A stretch of DNA of 64,000 nucleotides from Brachionus manjavacas (lineage: Eukaryota; Rotifera; Eurotatoria; Ploima; Brachionidae), in the NCBI GenBank assembly GCA_019054805.1, contig JAHQIY010000027.1, positions 558,001 to 622,000 of the forward strand, written 5' to 3'. Below are positions 22,247 to 32,280 of this stretch, piece by piece (the stretch's first letter is position 1; each line of letters starts with the position of its first letter). The notes below the pieces were generated by a model. The model was not told the DNA's origin and did not search any database. It worked only from the letters and a program-made list of their open reading frames with translations. Both the position numbers and the translations under genes were made by a program.

Positions 22247-22269
22247 TTGTGCATGACTTGGTCTCAACT

Positions 22270-23300
22270 ATTTAAACTAGTGTTTTATTTTGTCTTGAAA
22301 TTCTGACTTAATTGAGTTTCTGAAAAGAAAAAGCTGGCTAATTCAAATTTTGGCTTGTAGCGATCGTAAACGAATTCTGGCTTGGTTTTTTTTGGTTTTT
22401 GAAAATTTTTGTACTCACCTTTTTAAGGTAAATTCGAGTTTTTATTATTATTTTTATTTTTTCTAATGAAATATTGATTTCAATTTAGCAAGAAAAATAA
22501 GAGAAAATCTCAGCAAGTAGCTTGAAAATTTGATTGTATAATTTCTTAATAGCTCTAGCCCAACAAAAACAATTTGAATTTCAAATCTTAAGATTTTAAT
22601 GGAATTAGTAAACTTTCGATAAAACAGGTACAGTAAACGAAGCCGTTTGGATTAAGTTTGCATGGTAACTCGGCTCTTACTTACAAGATTTAAATATTAG
22701 TCTTTTTTTTTCTTTTTCTATGTAACCATTTAGATAACAATTTTGATTTTGGCCTAATCTAGAACTTGTCAAATAAAATTTGTAATTAGTTTGCTCAAGA
22801 TCTGCTAGAGCCTGCTTTCTAGAGCTAATTGCTTTTGTTGAGTCTTGACATCACGTTTGCAAAAAAAGCTTTTATTTCAGTAGCCAGAGAGTTCAAAAGA
22901 ATTGAAAAACAAAATTGAATCAAATTTTTTTTTCAAATTACGCACCTATTCTTACTGGAGTGAATTTAGTCTAAAAAATTCAACTCTTTACTTTTGAATA
23001 ATTAATTCAAGTCAATATTTTTTTTGCTGTTAGTTAAATTTTTTTCTAAATTGATCAATTAAAATATTTTGCATTTTATATTTATTTATTTGTAAACTGC
23101 ATAGAACTGTGGCTGCTTCAAATCTGAATACAAAATGAATATTTTTGATCTGATCAATGAAGACTGTTATTTTTTCATTGTATCTAAATTTTTTTTGTTG
23201 TATCTATTATAAAAAAAAAGGAAGTAGAATTTTTTTGATATTTTATTTAGAAAAATTAAAAAAAAATACAAAAAGGAAGAAAAATTAAGAAAAAGAAAAA
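22270..23300. other. AT-rich stretch, no gene seen
   Basis: Slightly GC-richer patches at 22640-22685 and 22800-22860 without identifiable content. No repeat ends recognised. Confidence 0.45.
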
Positions 23301-23304
23301 ATTA

Positions 23305-23755
23305 ATCTTTTTTTGTTGATTGTGTTTCGTTTTCATAAATTCGAATAATCTCTGTTTTAACTTTTTGGGTTAATCGATCATTTTCGCATTCGAGTTCCAT
23401 TCTATCCTTGTGGTTGTGTTGGTCGGTTGACATGTAGGCTGTACACAATTGGGAATCGTCAGGCATGTCTAGATACATTCGGACAGGACATTTCTGTTTT
23501 TTTTTTCAAGTGTGTGACAGTCATAAAACCGTTTATTTTGCTTTAGATCACCTTTTCTCCATTTTTGATTATCAAAAACGGATAATAAAGCACGATCCGC
23601 AGCCTCAAAATTAAGAAAAACGCAAAATTGCTCATAAACCCTATTTTTCCCCTCTTTTTATTCTCTATTTGTTCGAAACCTTCGGCATCCAACAATGATT
23701 CTTCATTATTATTTGCCAATGGTTGGACGAATTCAATGCTGCTTGATTCAGTCAT
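23305..23755 (-). pseudogene. MULE transposase N-terminal zinc-binding region
   Basis: ATG at 23755 starts an acidic leader (MTESSSIEFVQPL, ESLLDAEGFEQIE). A shifted frame continues FEAADRALLSVFDNQKWRKG and NKRFYDCHTLEKK, and a third frame KCPVRMYLDMPDDSQLCTAY then STDQHNHKDRM to about 23305. This is the 'yyrC......CpvrmYl........H.H' domain (FLYWCH/WRKY-GCM1-like) found at the N-terminus of Mutator-like transposases. Two frameshifts and the lack of a catalytic DDE domain make it a relic. The Tigger 3' end begins only about 16 bases upstream of this ATG, so the MULE was probably cut there. Confidence 0.75.
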
Positions 23756-23771
23756 GATTTTTTTGTTTACA

Positions 23772-24272
23772 GTCGACTCTCTTTAATCCGTAACAGACGG
23801 GACCGAAAAAAACCATTACGGATTAAGTTTTACGGATTATCTTTAATCCGTAAACGAGCAAAAAATTTTAAATTTTCGGATTAACGAATGTAAATTTTGA
23901 TGCAAAATTTTATTGATAACAAATTATAGAAATATAGTTTAATAAACATTTAATTTTAAAGTAAACGGAATAATTTTTAAATTAATTTTTTTTAAAAAAA
24001 GAAGAAATAAATGTCTGGTTTAGACTTGAAAAACTCAATTCAGACATCCGCTCTTTTATTTTCGATAACAATTCTAAGTCACACTCGTTAAAATCTTTAG
24101 AAGTTTCAAAAAAAATTTGAACTTGATCTATTGCCTGCTTTGCTTGTTTATAACTTACAGTTACAGGTTCTTGATCGATTACCTCAACTTCGTCATCACA
24201 GTTTTGATTGTTTTTTTGAACAATTTCTATTTTTAATATGTAGTATAGTTTAGTTTTTTGGTTAATAAACAT
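23772..24272 (-). mobile_element. Tigger/pogo-like element, 3' end with transposase C-terminus
   Basis: The left terminus CAGTCGACTCTCTTTAATCC begins immediately after a TA (23770-23771), as pogo/Tigger ends do. About 110 bp of subterminal sequence repeats TTTAATCCGTAA or its complement five times, likely transposase binding sites. Further in, the minus-strand frame 24272-23982 reads VTVSYKQAKQAIDQVQIFFE and ends LNQTFISSFFKKN, which is the C-terminal tail of Tigger transposases ('kQttI..fF'). The CENP-B/DDE part and the other terminus are not present within the next several kilobases, so this is a truncated 3' fragment. The open tail frame is undamaged. Confidence 0.8.
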
Positions 24273-24299
24273 AGTTTTATATCAATGATATTAATATCA

Positions 24300-25310
24300 A
24301 TTTAGACATTCAATTAAGCTAATTAGATAATTTTTGAAATTGAAATTTCAGTTTCAAGGCCAACAAAAAAGATATAAATATGAAGACAAAAATTCTTTAA
24401 TCAATTTATCAGTTTTTTCATAATATCTTATGCTGTTTTTATTTTCAAAATAGATATGTTTTGTTGTAGTTCTCTAAATAACTACAGCACCAACTCTAGC
24501 CAACTTTCAAGTCTATAGTTTCACAGTGCAATACTATGCTCTCATGCGCTGAGCAAGTCTTTAGTATTTAACACTGTGTAAAATATTAGACATAGCGATT
24601 AGAAAAAACTTTGAAATTATTTTGTTTTGTTTTCTTTTCTCCTTTTTTGTTATTTTCTTTATTATTTGTTCAGGCTAGAAGTGGCCTTTTATTAATAAAG
24701 TAACTATTTTATTTAATTTGTTTTTTTATTATTTGTGTTATAACCGCGAGCCACCAGATCTAACAGATCCGGAAGGAACTATATTTCCAACAATTTAAAA
24801 TTTATAACATGTGGAATTTATTGCGCTCTTAAATTTTGGCTATTAATCATTATCTAAAAAACAGGGTGTCTAAATGCAGATGTGTCAAAAGAAAAGGTGA
24901 AAATAAGAGGAGAGTGAAGTTGGGAGCAATTTTGTTCAAATAAATCATTTATAACTATTTCAAAAAAAATTTTAAATAAGATATCAAATATTTTTTAAGA
25001 TAAATATCACAATTAATAAACTTTGATTAAGAAAATTAAAATAATATAAATAAAAAATTCAACATTCAAATTTTTTATATTGAAATATTAACTGAACAGA
25101 TGGAATACTTGATTAAAGAAAAAAAGAATTATTTCAAAAAAAATAAATAACTTTACTTTTTAAAAAATGATAAAGTAAATTAAAGAGATTTTATTCAAAA
25201 AAGACTTCAAACGATTTTAATTAATCAATTAATAGATTAGCAATTCCACGCATAAATAATTTTTTGATTATTTTTGCCATCTAAAAAAAAAAATTTTAGA
25301 TTATTGTTTT
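24300..25310. other. AT-rich stretch with a diverged repeat piece
   Basis: 24818-24858 (GCGCTCTTAAATTTTGGCTA and TTAATCATTATCT) is a third, diverged piece of the core repeat seen at 21.2 and 25.4 kb. A hairpin-like AGATCTAACAGATCCGG lies at 24756-24772. No gene. Confidence 0.4.
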
Positions 25311-25317
25311 TTCTTTT

Positions 25318-25560
25318 TTAGCTCTTAACTTTTTTTTGCTTTTCTTTCGAAGTCTCTAAATTTCTTGTCCTTTTACTTTTTGGACTCCTGTAAATTGTAT
25401 CATGAAGAACATTTTGCGCTCTTGAATTTGAGCTATTAATCATTATCGTAGCTAAAAAATTGACCATTCTGCAGTGACTTGAAAACTGAGTCCTGGGCAA
25501 ACACTTGTAAGTTTCCCATGTGCATAAATTTTCGAATCTTTGTACTTTTTTTGATCTTCA
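25318..25560 (-). repeat. Inverted copy of the 21.2-kb repeat core
   Basis: Reverse complement of 21231-21412, close to identical over roughly 160 bp (CCTGGGCAAACACTTGTAAG at its outer end). Beyond the core, GATCAAAAAAAGTACAAAGA on the minus strand resembles the right flank at 21519-21545, so the conserved unit is longer than the core. Orientation is opposite to the 21-kb copy. Confidence 0.8.
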
Positions 25561-25861
25561 GAAATTGTTCTGTACCTCATTCGCTTACAGTGTAGTAATA
25601 AATATTTTTAATGATAAAAATTTATTAATAATATTAATTTTTCTTTAATTAATAAAAATAATTTCTTTCATACATTGCGATTATCCCCTAAAATTGATAA
25701 AATCGCATAATTGTTTTAGCAGTAATTTTTCCTTTTAAATTTTTCTCTTTTAAATTGTTAACATTTTTTGCTTGTTTATTATAAGTCGCTTCTTATTTTA
25801 AATTAAAATTGAAATATGTCTTTAAAGGAAGTCGTTCATGTGATTTAAGAAGAAAGATAAG

Positions 25862-26325
25862 TCACCCTCCTATTTTTTCATCCGGGCTTGGGACCGGCAA
25901 ACGGCATAGTTATGACGGCGTCTTCCCCTAAGAAGCACGTGGGACGTTCATCATAAACAGCGCCACTCATCCGAGCACTTAAAGGCTGCGAACTCGACAA
26001 CTATTTAGACTAGCTTGGAACCACAAACCAAGCGACAATCTCTTTAAGAGAGAATGCCTTAACTTTAACGCTTCCAAAGTTACGGCTATCCAAAGAAGGG
26101 TCAGCTGTAAAACAAGTTCTTGCTCTGTTAAGATTCTATACTGGGTGATGGTCGAAGCCAGCGGCACCTCATACGACAAGACTAGGACAAAGACCCGTAG
26201 ATCTATGTACCCGTAATACAGCTCTTCTTCGGACTCGTAGAAGACCACATTGTGTGGCTGCCACCACCCTCCTCTTTTCTCATCCTGGGCTTGGGACCGG
26301 CTTACGGCAGAGTTATGGCGCATTT
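25862..26325. repeat. GC-rich segment bounded by 55-bp direct repeats
   Basis: Starts CACCCTCCTATTTTTTCATC..GGGCTTGGGACCGGCAAACG (25866-25921) and ends with a matching CACCCTCCTCTTTTCTCATC..GGGCTTGGGACCGGCTTACG (26267-26322). The 345 bases between are far GC-richer than the surroundings. The minus strand is open for 114 codons from 26323 to 25979 (GGWWQPHNVVFYESEEELYY), but I cannot tie it to a family. Direct repeats bounding a GC-rich core could be solo-LTR or retroelement UTR sequence, or a tandem duplication. Confidence 0.5.
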
Positions 26326-26329
26326 AAAT

Positions 26330-26800
26330 CTCAGTTTTATCATTGCTTCTTTGAATTTTTTCTGAATTTCAAAAATGAACAATTATTTTACTACTTTCAA
26401 AAATGTGAACCTTAACAACTCAATGAAAAAGTTTAGTTTAAACTTGAGTTAAAATGCCTCATCTTAAACAAAATTATTTATTTTATATATTTTCAAAATC
26501 TTTTGATTAATTCAGTACTTAGAGTCAAAAAATGAAACTTGACGAAAAGTCTTAAATTAAATTCACAATTTGTGAATTAAAAGAATTTGATTAACGATTA
26601 CAAAAGGCTCTCATTTTAAGCACTTTGATTTCAGAGTTTTTTGAAGAAGAGTAGTTCGATTCTATAAAACCAACTATTCAATAGTAGCTGATACTTTTTA
26701 AGTTTTGAGAATTAATGTCAGTACAAACTTAAACTCACTTTGAGATCTTAGTTCTTGATTAAATAATAAATTAAACTCATTCTTATTTTTCAATTTTAAT
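26330..26800. other. AT-rich stretch, no gene seen
   Basis: No coding or structural signal was recognised. Confidence 0.5.
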
Positions 26801-26802
26801 CA

Positions 26803-26856
26803 CCTATTTATTCATTTATTTGCTTATCTGTAACGAGCTAATGCTCCTTCAGAATG
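26803..26856 (-). repeat. LINE 3'-end signature, type A (minus copy)
   Basis: Minus strand: TTCTGAAGGAGCATTAGCTC then GTTACAGATAAGCAAATAAATGAATAAAT. It matches the other type A ends closely; no RT remnant is visible on its 5' side. Confidence 0.7.
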
Positions 26857-27094
26857 AAATAACATTTAACTTAAATAGCTAAAATTTTTTATTAAAAAGA
26901 TTTTATTTTTTTCTAAATAGTTAAATAAGTCTTTAACATAAAAAATTTAACAAATTAAATACATTTATTTTTTATTATACAAATTGTTTTTATATATAAA
27001 AAAATTAATTTAAAAAAAAATAGTTTAATTTTTTTCTAAATTGAATTTTTCGTAAGTTAAATAAAAATAATTCTCATTTAAATAGATTTTTTTT

Positions 27095-27731
27095 ATAACG
27101 TAATGGTCCGATAAATATGACATTTCACTAAAACAGAGTACCCTATTTTAGTGACATGTAATATTTGAGTGATCACTGATTTTTAAAATTGAAATATTCG
27201 CTTTTAGTGACATGCAACAAAAAGCGAATATACATAAATATTGCTATTTTTTATGAAAATATTGATTCTATTGTAAAAATTGTAGTTAGTTTAACTTTTA
27301 AAATTCAACTTAAATGTGGTCCAACTTTTTTTTACTCGTTCCAAGATTTGTTAACTTCATCCGTTCTTTTTTTTTAGACTTAACGGTTTATAAGATTCCA
27401 ATATATTATGAATTTTTGTACATTTTTTACTTTTTTTTAAAACTATAATACATTAAAAAATTCAATTCAATTCAAATAAAATATATTTTTCGTAAAAAAA
27501 CTTTTATCTTAAATTATTTATTATAAATAATGTGTCAATTACATGAGTTAAAAACATGTCACTAAACCAGAGCAATATTTTCATAAAAAATAGCAATATT
27601 TATGCATATTTGCTTTTTGTTGCATGTCACTAAAAGCGAATATTTCAATTTTAAAAATCAGTGTTCACTCAAATATGACATGTCACTAACAAATTTAGTG
27701 ACATGTCATATTTATCGGACCATTACGTTAT
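27095..27731. mobile_element. 637-bp fold-back element with about 165-bp inverted arms
   Basis: The left arm from ATAACGTAATGGTCCGATAA to about 27263 is repeated as its reverse complement from about 27560 to 27731; arms agree at roughly nine bases in ten by eye, with a short indel. TTTAGTGACATG recurs three times per arm, in both orientations. The 300-bp centre is A/T-rich and carries no convincing gene. Long inverted ends adjoining a MULE relic (27745-28207) suggest a non-autonomous Mutator-like element, but I found no clean 9-bp target duplication. Confidence 0.8.
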
Positions 27732-27744
27732 TTATAATTTTACA

Positions 27745-28207
27745 TTAATTCTTATTCAATGCCCCATTATTAGATTTAGGTGGTCTACCTCTCTTTTTTA
27801 CTTGAACAAATTCTCGATCTTTTTCGTCAAAATGAAGATTCAAAAGCTTGCAAATTGAGATAAAATATTTGCAAATACCGTATTCCAAAAAATATGGACA
27901 TGTACAAAATTTTAGATTTACACTGACCGAATATTTAATTTGACCATTAAGCACGCGATTAGCTGTCGTTTGGCTAGTAAGAACAAAATCATTTAGAGTT
28001 AAAAAAACAGCAAGTTTAATTAACCCATTATCCCTAACGAGTTTCAGAACGAAACTCTCTTGAGATTTGCTTAAATCAGTGTGCATCTTTTCTAACGTTT
28101 TGCAAGCATTTAGAATCGTCTATCTCAGCCTTTGATATATTTTCTTCTAACGTTATCCAATTATCTGAGTTGGATTGGATGGCAGATTGCGAATCATCAT
28201 CAAACAT
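27745..28207 (-). pseudogene. MULE-derived SWIM zinc finger and AT-hook
   Basis: ATG at 28207 begins an acidic leader (MFDDDSQSAIQSNSDNWITL), which shifts frame near 28080 into an open frame to 27745. That frame contains CTCPYFLEYGICKY, a SWIM finger (CxC..CxH) whose final His has become Tyr, then VKKRGRPPKSNNG, an AT-hook of the type ending MULE transposases. The DDE catalytic domain that should lie between leader and SWIM is absent. A host gene derived from a MULE is possible, but the frameshift and lost zinc ligand favour a pseudogene. The same leader/SWIM/AT-hook order occurs in each array unit. Confidence 0.75.
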
Positions 28208-28209
28208 TA

Positions 28210-29200
28210 TCAAAATATATTAGGTGGTTTATTTAAAATTTAAATTTATTTAAAGTCAAAGTAATTTAATTTATCAAACAATTAATTTGTATATATAGAA
28301 AAAAAAATGTTTGCTTGCAAAGATAAATTTTTTAGGAAAGAATTTTTTTGTTTATTTGTTGCATAAATTTGTTAAAAAAAGATTATTTCTATTTAAAAAA
28401 AAATTATTTCTATTTATTAAAAAAAGTTTTCTATTTAACTTAAATAGTGAGCCCTACAGAATAAAAATATAATTAGCCAATTGAGCTATGGAACAATTAT
28501 GGAATAGTTTGTAAAAGGATCATAAAGCTTGCAAAGGTATAAAAATAAATAGAACAGTAAAGTATCGAGTGCACATTCGGACATCTTTAAATCAATTGAG
28601 ATGAATAAAAAATATCTATTAAAAAATGATTTATCTACCTACAAAAATTTGTTCCTTTTATCATTTTTATCATTAAACTTTTTTTATTTGATTAATTACT
28701 AATTATCAAATATTTTGTTTATCAAGATCAATGTTTAAAAAATTCATGAATCAAATTTTACATTTGAAAAGAAATTAAGGCAAAAAATTATGAATAATAT
28801 GTTTATATTTTTAAATTTTTACAAGTCTAAAATAAACAAATAAAACTAAAATTAAAAAAAAATTTGATCGTAAGTGATTCCTGAGACTATATACGATTAG
28901 AGTGAAAAAAGCGTTGTTTTCGGATGTTTTTCAAAATATAAAATTTACAAACCATTTTTATTTAAAAATAAAAATATAATCCACATTGAAGAAAATTGAA
29001 TGACTTTTCAGAATATATATTATTAAAAAATATTTAATTTTACGATTAAATACATGGTTTAGCCCCCCAAGACAAAAGGAAATAAAAGGTCAAAAATCAG
29101 AAATTCAGATAGCACTTAAGTTATGAATTTCTGGAAATTTGCTCAACTTTTAATTTTAATTTTTTGATAAATAATTTTCAACAGCAAACTTTCAAAGATT
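28210..29200. other. AT-rich stretch, no gene seen
   Basis: Low-complexity A/T sequence with no supported feature on either strand. Confidence 0.5.
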
Positions 29201-29220
29201 ACTTAACTTAACAACAAGAT

Positions 29221-29793
29221 GCATCTCTTGGAGGCCTTCGTATCAAGTTCTTCTCCAAGCATCAAGGCATTTCAAAGACTTGGTTTTAATGAGAAATCAG
29301 TCACCAAGCTGTATGGTTACTAAACTTACGGGCGGGGGAGTATGCGTTTACGACATTTAACCTAATGAAGCATCTGACATCGATCTTTTGAGTTCGAACT
29401 GTGAATAAGTCTGGTTGTCACTCAGTCTTATGGAAATCGCCCACTATTTATAGACTATTTTCACAGATCAGTTCTAAAAACTTGCGGCATCCATCCAGCA
29501 ACTAAAAACAGTATATTGAAATCACTAAAAGCTGTAGAACAACAAGTAAGACATGAGGTATACTCCAGTGTTGTTGTGATGGGTGTTTTGTGACTTATTA
29601 CCTGGTTTGTCAGATTTTAAACAGTCTACTTGATCTTATCCTGACAAGTGATTCTATATGTGTGACACCTATTGTAATTTGCCTTTGAATAGTGACCAGC
29701 TTCAAGACATAAGCCGTTTGACAGCAGTTGTGTCAACTGGAGAAGAGCAAATTAGGCTTCAATGGATCCTTATTTTATTGATTGGAAAACAAT
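29221..29793 (+). pseudogene. Older LINE: endonuclease remnant
   Basis: Degenerate APE-type endonuclease of a LINE ORF2. Readable pieces are VTKLTGGGVCVYDI (the 'GGG...v' strand), HEVYSSVVVMGVL (in the place of the 'iimGDfN' box, now damaged), LDLILTSDSICVTPIVIC (the 'LDLilts....v' segment before the SDH box) and, at the end, SMDPYFIDWKTI. Several stops and frameshifts separate them. The reading resumes on the far side of the nested insertion at 30956. Confidence 0.7.
29780..29793. repeat. Target-site duplication, left copy
   Basis: GATTGGAAAACAAT, identical to 30956-30969. The two copies bracket the minus-strand LINE exactly; the left copy abuts its A/T tail and the right its 5'-truncated edge. 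Confidence 0.9.
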
Positions 29794-30955
29794 TTAATTT
29801 ATTTATTTAAAATTATAATTTACCTCCTTCAGGAGAAGTAAAGTAAAGATAAAAAAAATTAGAATTTAAATAAGTGTAAAAAAATCAATTAAGTTCTGAT
29901 ACGTATGAAAGAGCTCATGCTCGATACAAAAATACAAATAGATAAAATAAGTAGTCAAGAAAAAAGAATTTACATTTTAAGTTTAGTAAAGTTTAGTTGA
30001 CCAAGAAAGGTAAGTCTCAATTAGGTTCAATAAGTTGGTTTAATAAAATTCTATAGTTTTTAAATCTTAAGTTGCTCAAACACAGTTCAATAGAGTCAGA
30101 GATACCATCACGGAGGTAGAAATGCCGCTTCATCTCGATTTTAAGCCCATTCACTCTTTCAAGTAGGGAAGATAAGTTTAAATTAAAAAATGAACATAGT
30201 CTTTTAATGTCTGTTTCAAAGGAGACAGAAGAACACCGGGAGTTAATTGAGAAAATATAACAGAGTGAACTAAAGATAGAGGAGGCGATTCCATTGAATT
30301 TAAGTGTAGTAATAAATGATAATTTTGAGAAAAAATATAGTTGATCAAATTTGAAAATTCTTAGTACTTTGAGGATGCTAGACATGTGGCAATTCCATTT
30401 TAAATTTAGCATCTGTCTTAATAAGTTGTTTTGGTTTGTTTCAAAGATTTAAGGCATCTTGAATCCATAGTAATATTCTCTAGACCATAGGTAAATTGTG
30501 ATAAGCAGAATGTTTTATAAATAAAACTTTTTTCGAATGGTGATAGGATACTGATTTTCCCAAGAAGAAAGGAGGCTGAATAAAAAGATTTTTGGACTTG
30601 AATTTATCGGTCCCTACGGAGTTAAATTCTAAGTTTGAGTTGAGTGTAAAGCCAAGGTATTGAATACTTTCATGTTTATTGTGTATTGATTGGTTTAACT
30701 AAAAGTCATTAGAAAATAAAGAGGAACCAAAATTAATTATAATTGATTTAGATGTATTAAATCTGAGTCGCAATTTTAGCCCAAAATCCGCACAAATGTC
30801 TAATAGGATTTGAAGGTGTCTATCTACAGGGCTAATTAGTAAAATGTCATCAGCATAAACTATAATAGATACATTCATGTTTTGGAATTGAGCACCTATT
30901 TTTTTTTAAACATTTTTCTATTAGGTCGTTGATGAAAATGTTAAACATGAATGAG
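29794..30955 (-). mobile_element. Nested LINE (family B), 5'-truncated
   Basis: A 1.16-kb minus-strand LINE bracketed by a 14-bp target duplication. From its truncated 5' edge it reads SSFMFNIFINDLIEKCLKK (motif B end), shifts frame at an A run, then NVSIIVYADDILLISPVDRH (catalytic YADD box), LKLRLRFNTSKSIIINFGS, a stop, and IQYLGFTLNSNLEFNSVGTD. After another shift it continues as the 131-codon frame 30412-30017 (HMSSILKVLRIFKFDQLYFF), homologous to 4051-3656. The 3' UTR ends at the type B hairpin (TTTACTTCTCCTGAAGGAGG, 29846-29826) and an A/T tail. Confidence 0.9.
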
Positions 30956-31310
30956 GATTGGAAAACAATCTTTGACACACTCTCAATACAAAAAAATTAC
31001 TCTGCTTTCTTCCAAACAGTCTTTCAGCCAGCGATTCATTTCGTCCGAAAAAGAAATTCTCTTAAAGGATTAACAAAGCCTCCTTTGTGAATAATAAGTT
31101 AAAGAGGTCTCTTTATCGCAATGCGCACTAATCGCCTTTCTTCAAAAAAGGCGATTCAATTGATGCAGGTAACTTTCGTCCTGTCTCGCTCATCTCTGTT
31201 CCTTGTAAAGTTTTATAATCAATCATCAAGTACTATATTGTCAAATATGCCATTCAAAATAATCTTATCTCGAAAAAAACAACATCATACAATAAAATAG
31301 AGATCTTTCA
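30956..31310 (+). pseudogene. Older LINE continued: linker and RT N-terminus
   Basis: Continues the reading broken at 29793: DWKTIFDTLSIQKNYSAFFQ, then LTKPPL (the 'PPW' box), and in another frame FFKKGDSIDAGNFRPVSLIS and VPCKVL, the 'fKKGd....NYRPiSL.sv.cK' start of the RT. A stop follows (VL then TAA) and a last piece reads YAIQNNLIS. The RT palm is missing beyond about 31310. Together with 29221-29793 it outlines one plus-strand LINE split by the nested insertion. Confidence 0.82.
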
Positions 31311-31430
31311 GATTTTATGCTCGTAGCGGTCCGTTATACTTACTTATATCATTTCATTTATGTTAATTTTTTTAATATATATTTTTAATTATTAAAATTA
31401 AAAGTAAAATTATTTTTGAAAAAAATTGTT

Positions 31431-31935
31431 TTAATTGTATTTTGTATTTTTGGTAGCTTTTGAAACTCTGGATTTAATTTCTGTTGATTTAACTTGGTAT
31501 GGTTCCCTGATTTCCTCACTTCTTCGTTCATTCACTACTTTTGATTTAGACATATTTTCTACATTAGCAAAATATGAATCAACCGAATCATTCAGAAGCT
31601 GATCATCTAGTCTTTCATCATAATCGATTTCATTTAATATTGCGTTTTGTGCATTCAACTATGGTGTTATTATTTTAAATGCGGTACATTCTAAAAAAGA
31701 ACAAAAGATAAAAAAACAAAATTAAATATTACCAAATCATATTTCCTTAATCGTTCAGCTTTATTACTATCTCTTTTATTTTTTAAATATGCTAATTTAA
31801 TTTCAATTGTGTTTCTTCTGATTTTAGCTTAACAAATGCTATGGTGTAATTTTTTTCATTATTTATTAATCTTTGTATAGACTTCAAGCAAGCGTCTTTG
31901 CATTTAGCAGCAATAATCTTTTTGATAGGAGCCAT
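31431..31935 (-). CDS. Candidate two-exon gene, unrecognised
   Basis: ATG at 31935 opens MAPIKKIIAAKCKDACLKSI and runs about 42 codons. A one-base shift near 31810 then continues IEIKLAYLKNKRDSNKAERL to a donor-like TTG|GTAATA at about 31737. A consistent acceptor is CACCATAG before 31658, in phase with an open frame to 31431 (DYDERLDDQLLNDSVDSYFA). The protein would be a lysine-rich helix followed by an acidic middle and a Lys/Thr-rich tail. The shift may be an error or a lesion. Family unknown; a decayed transposon accessory gene is equally possible. Confidence 0.3.
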
Positions 31936-31939
31936 TGAA

Positions 31940-32280
31940 GTTTTTTATAATCAATTAATTATTTGAAGTGAAGCAAATTGAATCATATTAAAACAAAATG
32001 AAACGAAACTAAACTATATTGAAAAAAATACAAAGCAAAGCAAAGACATGAAAAATGTTGGACATTTTTATTATTTTAATTTAATTTTACAAATAATACT
32101 TTTTAATTTGTCTCAATAAAATTTACAAAAATTTTAAAGTTTTAAATAAAACAAAATATTCAGGCCTTATTAAACTTACAATTTTCAATAGATAGGGATA
32201 CAAAACAAAGCTATTTATAATTCTAACACCTAAGATAATAAGCAAAGTTAAATATTTTTAAAGTTTTTTATTTGGACCAA
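31940..32280. other. AT-rich stretch, no gene seen
   Basis: Includes an A-rich stretch of near-repeated GAAACGAAAC/AAAGCAAAGC words at 31990-32045. No supported feature. Confidence 0.45.
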
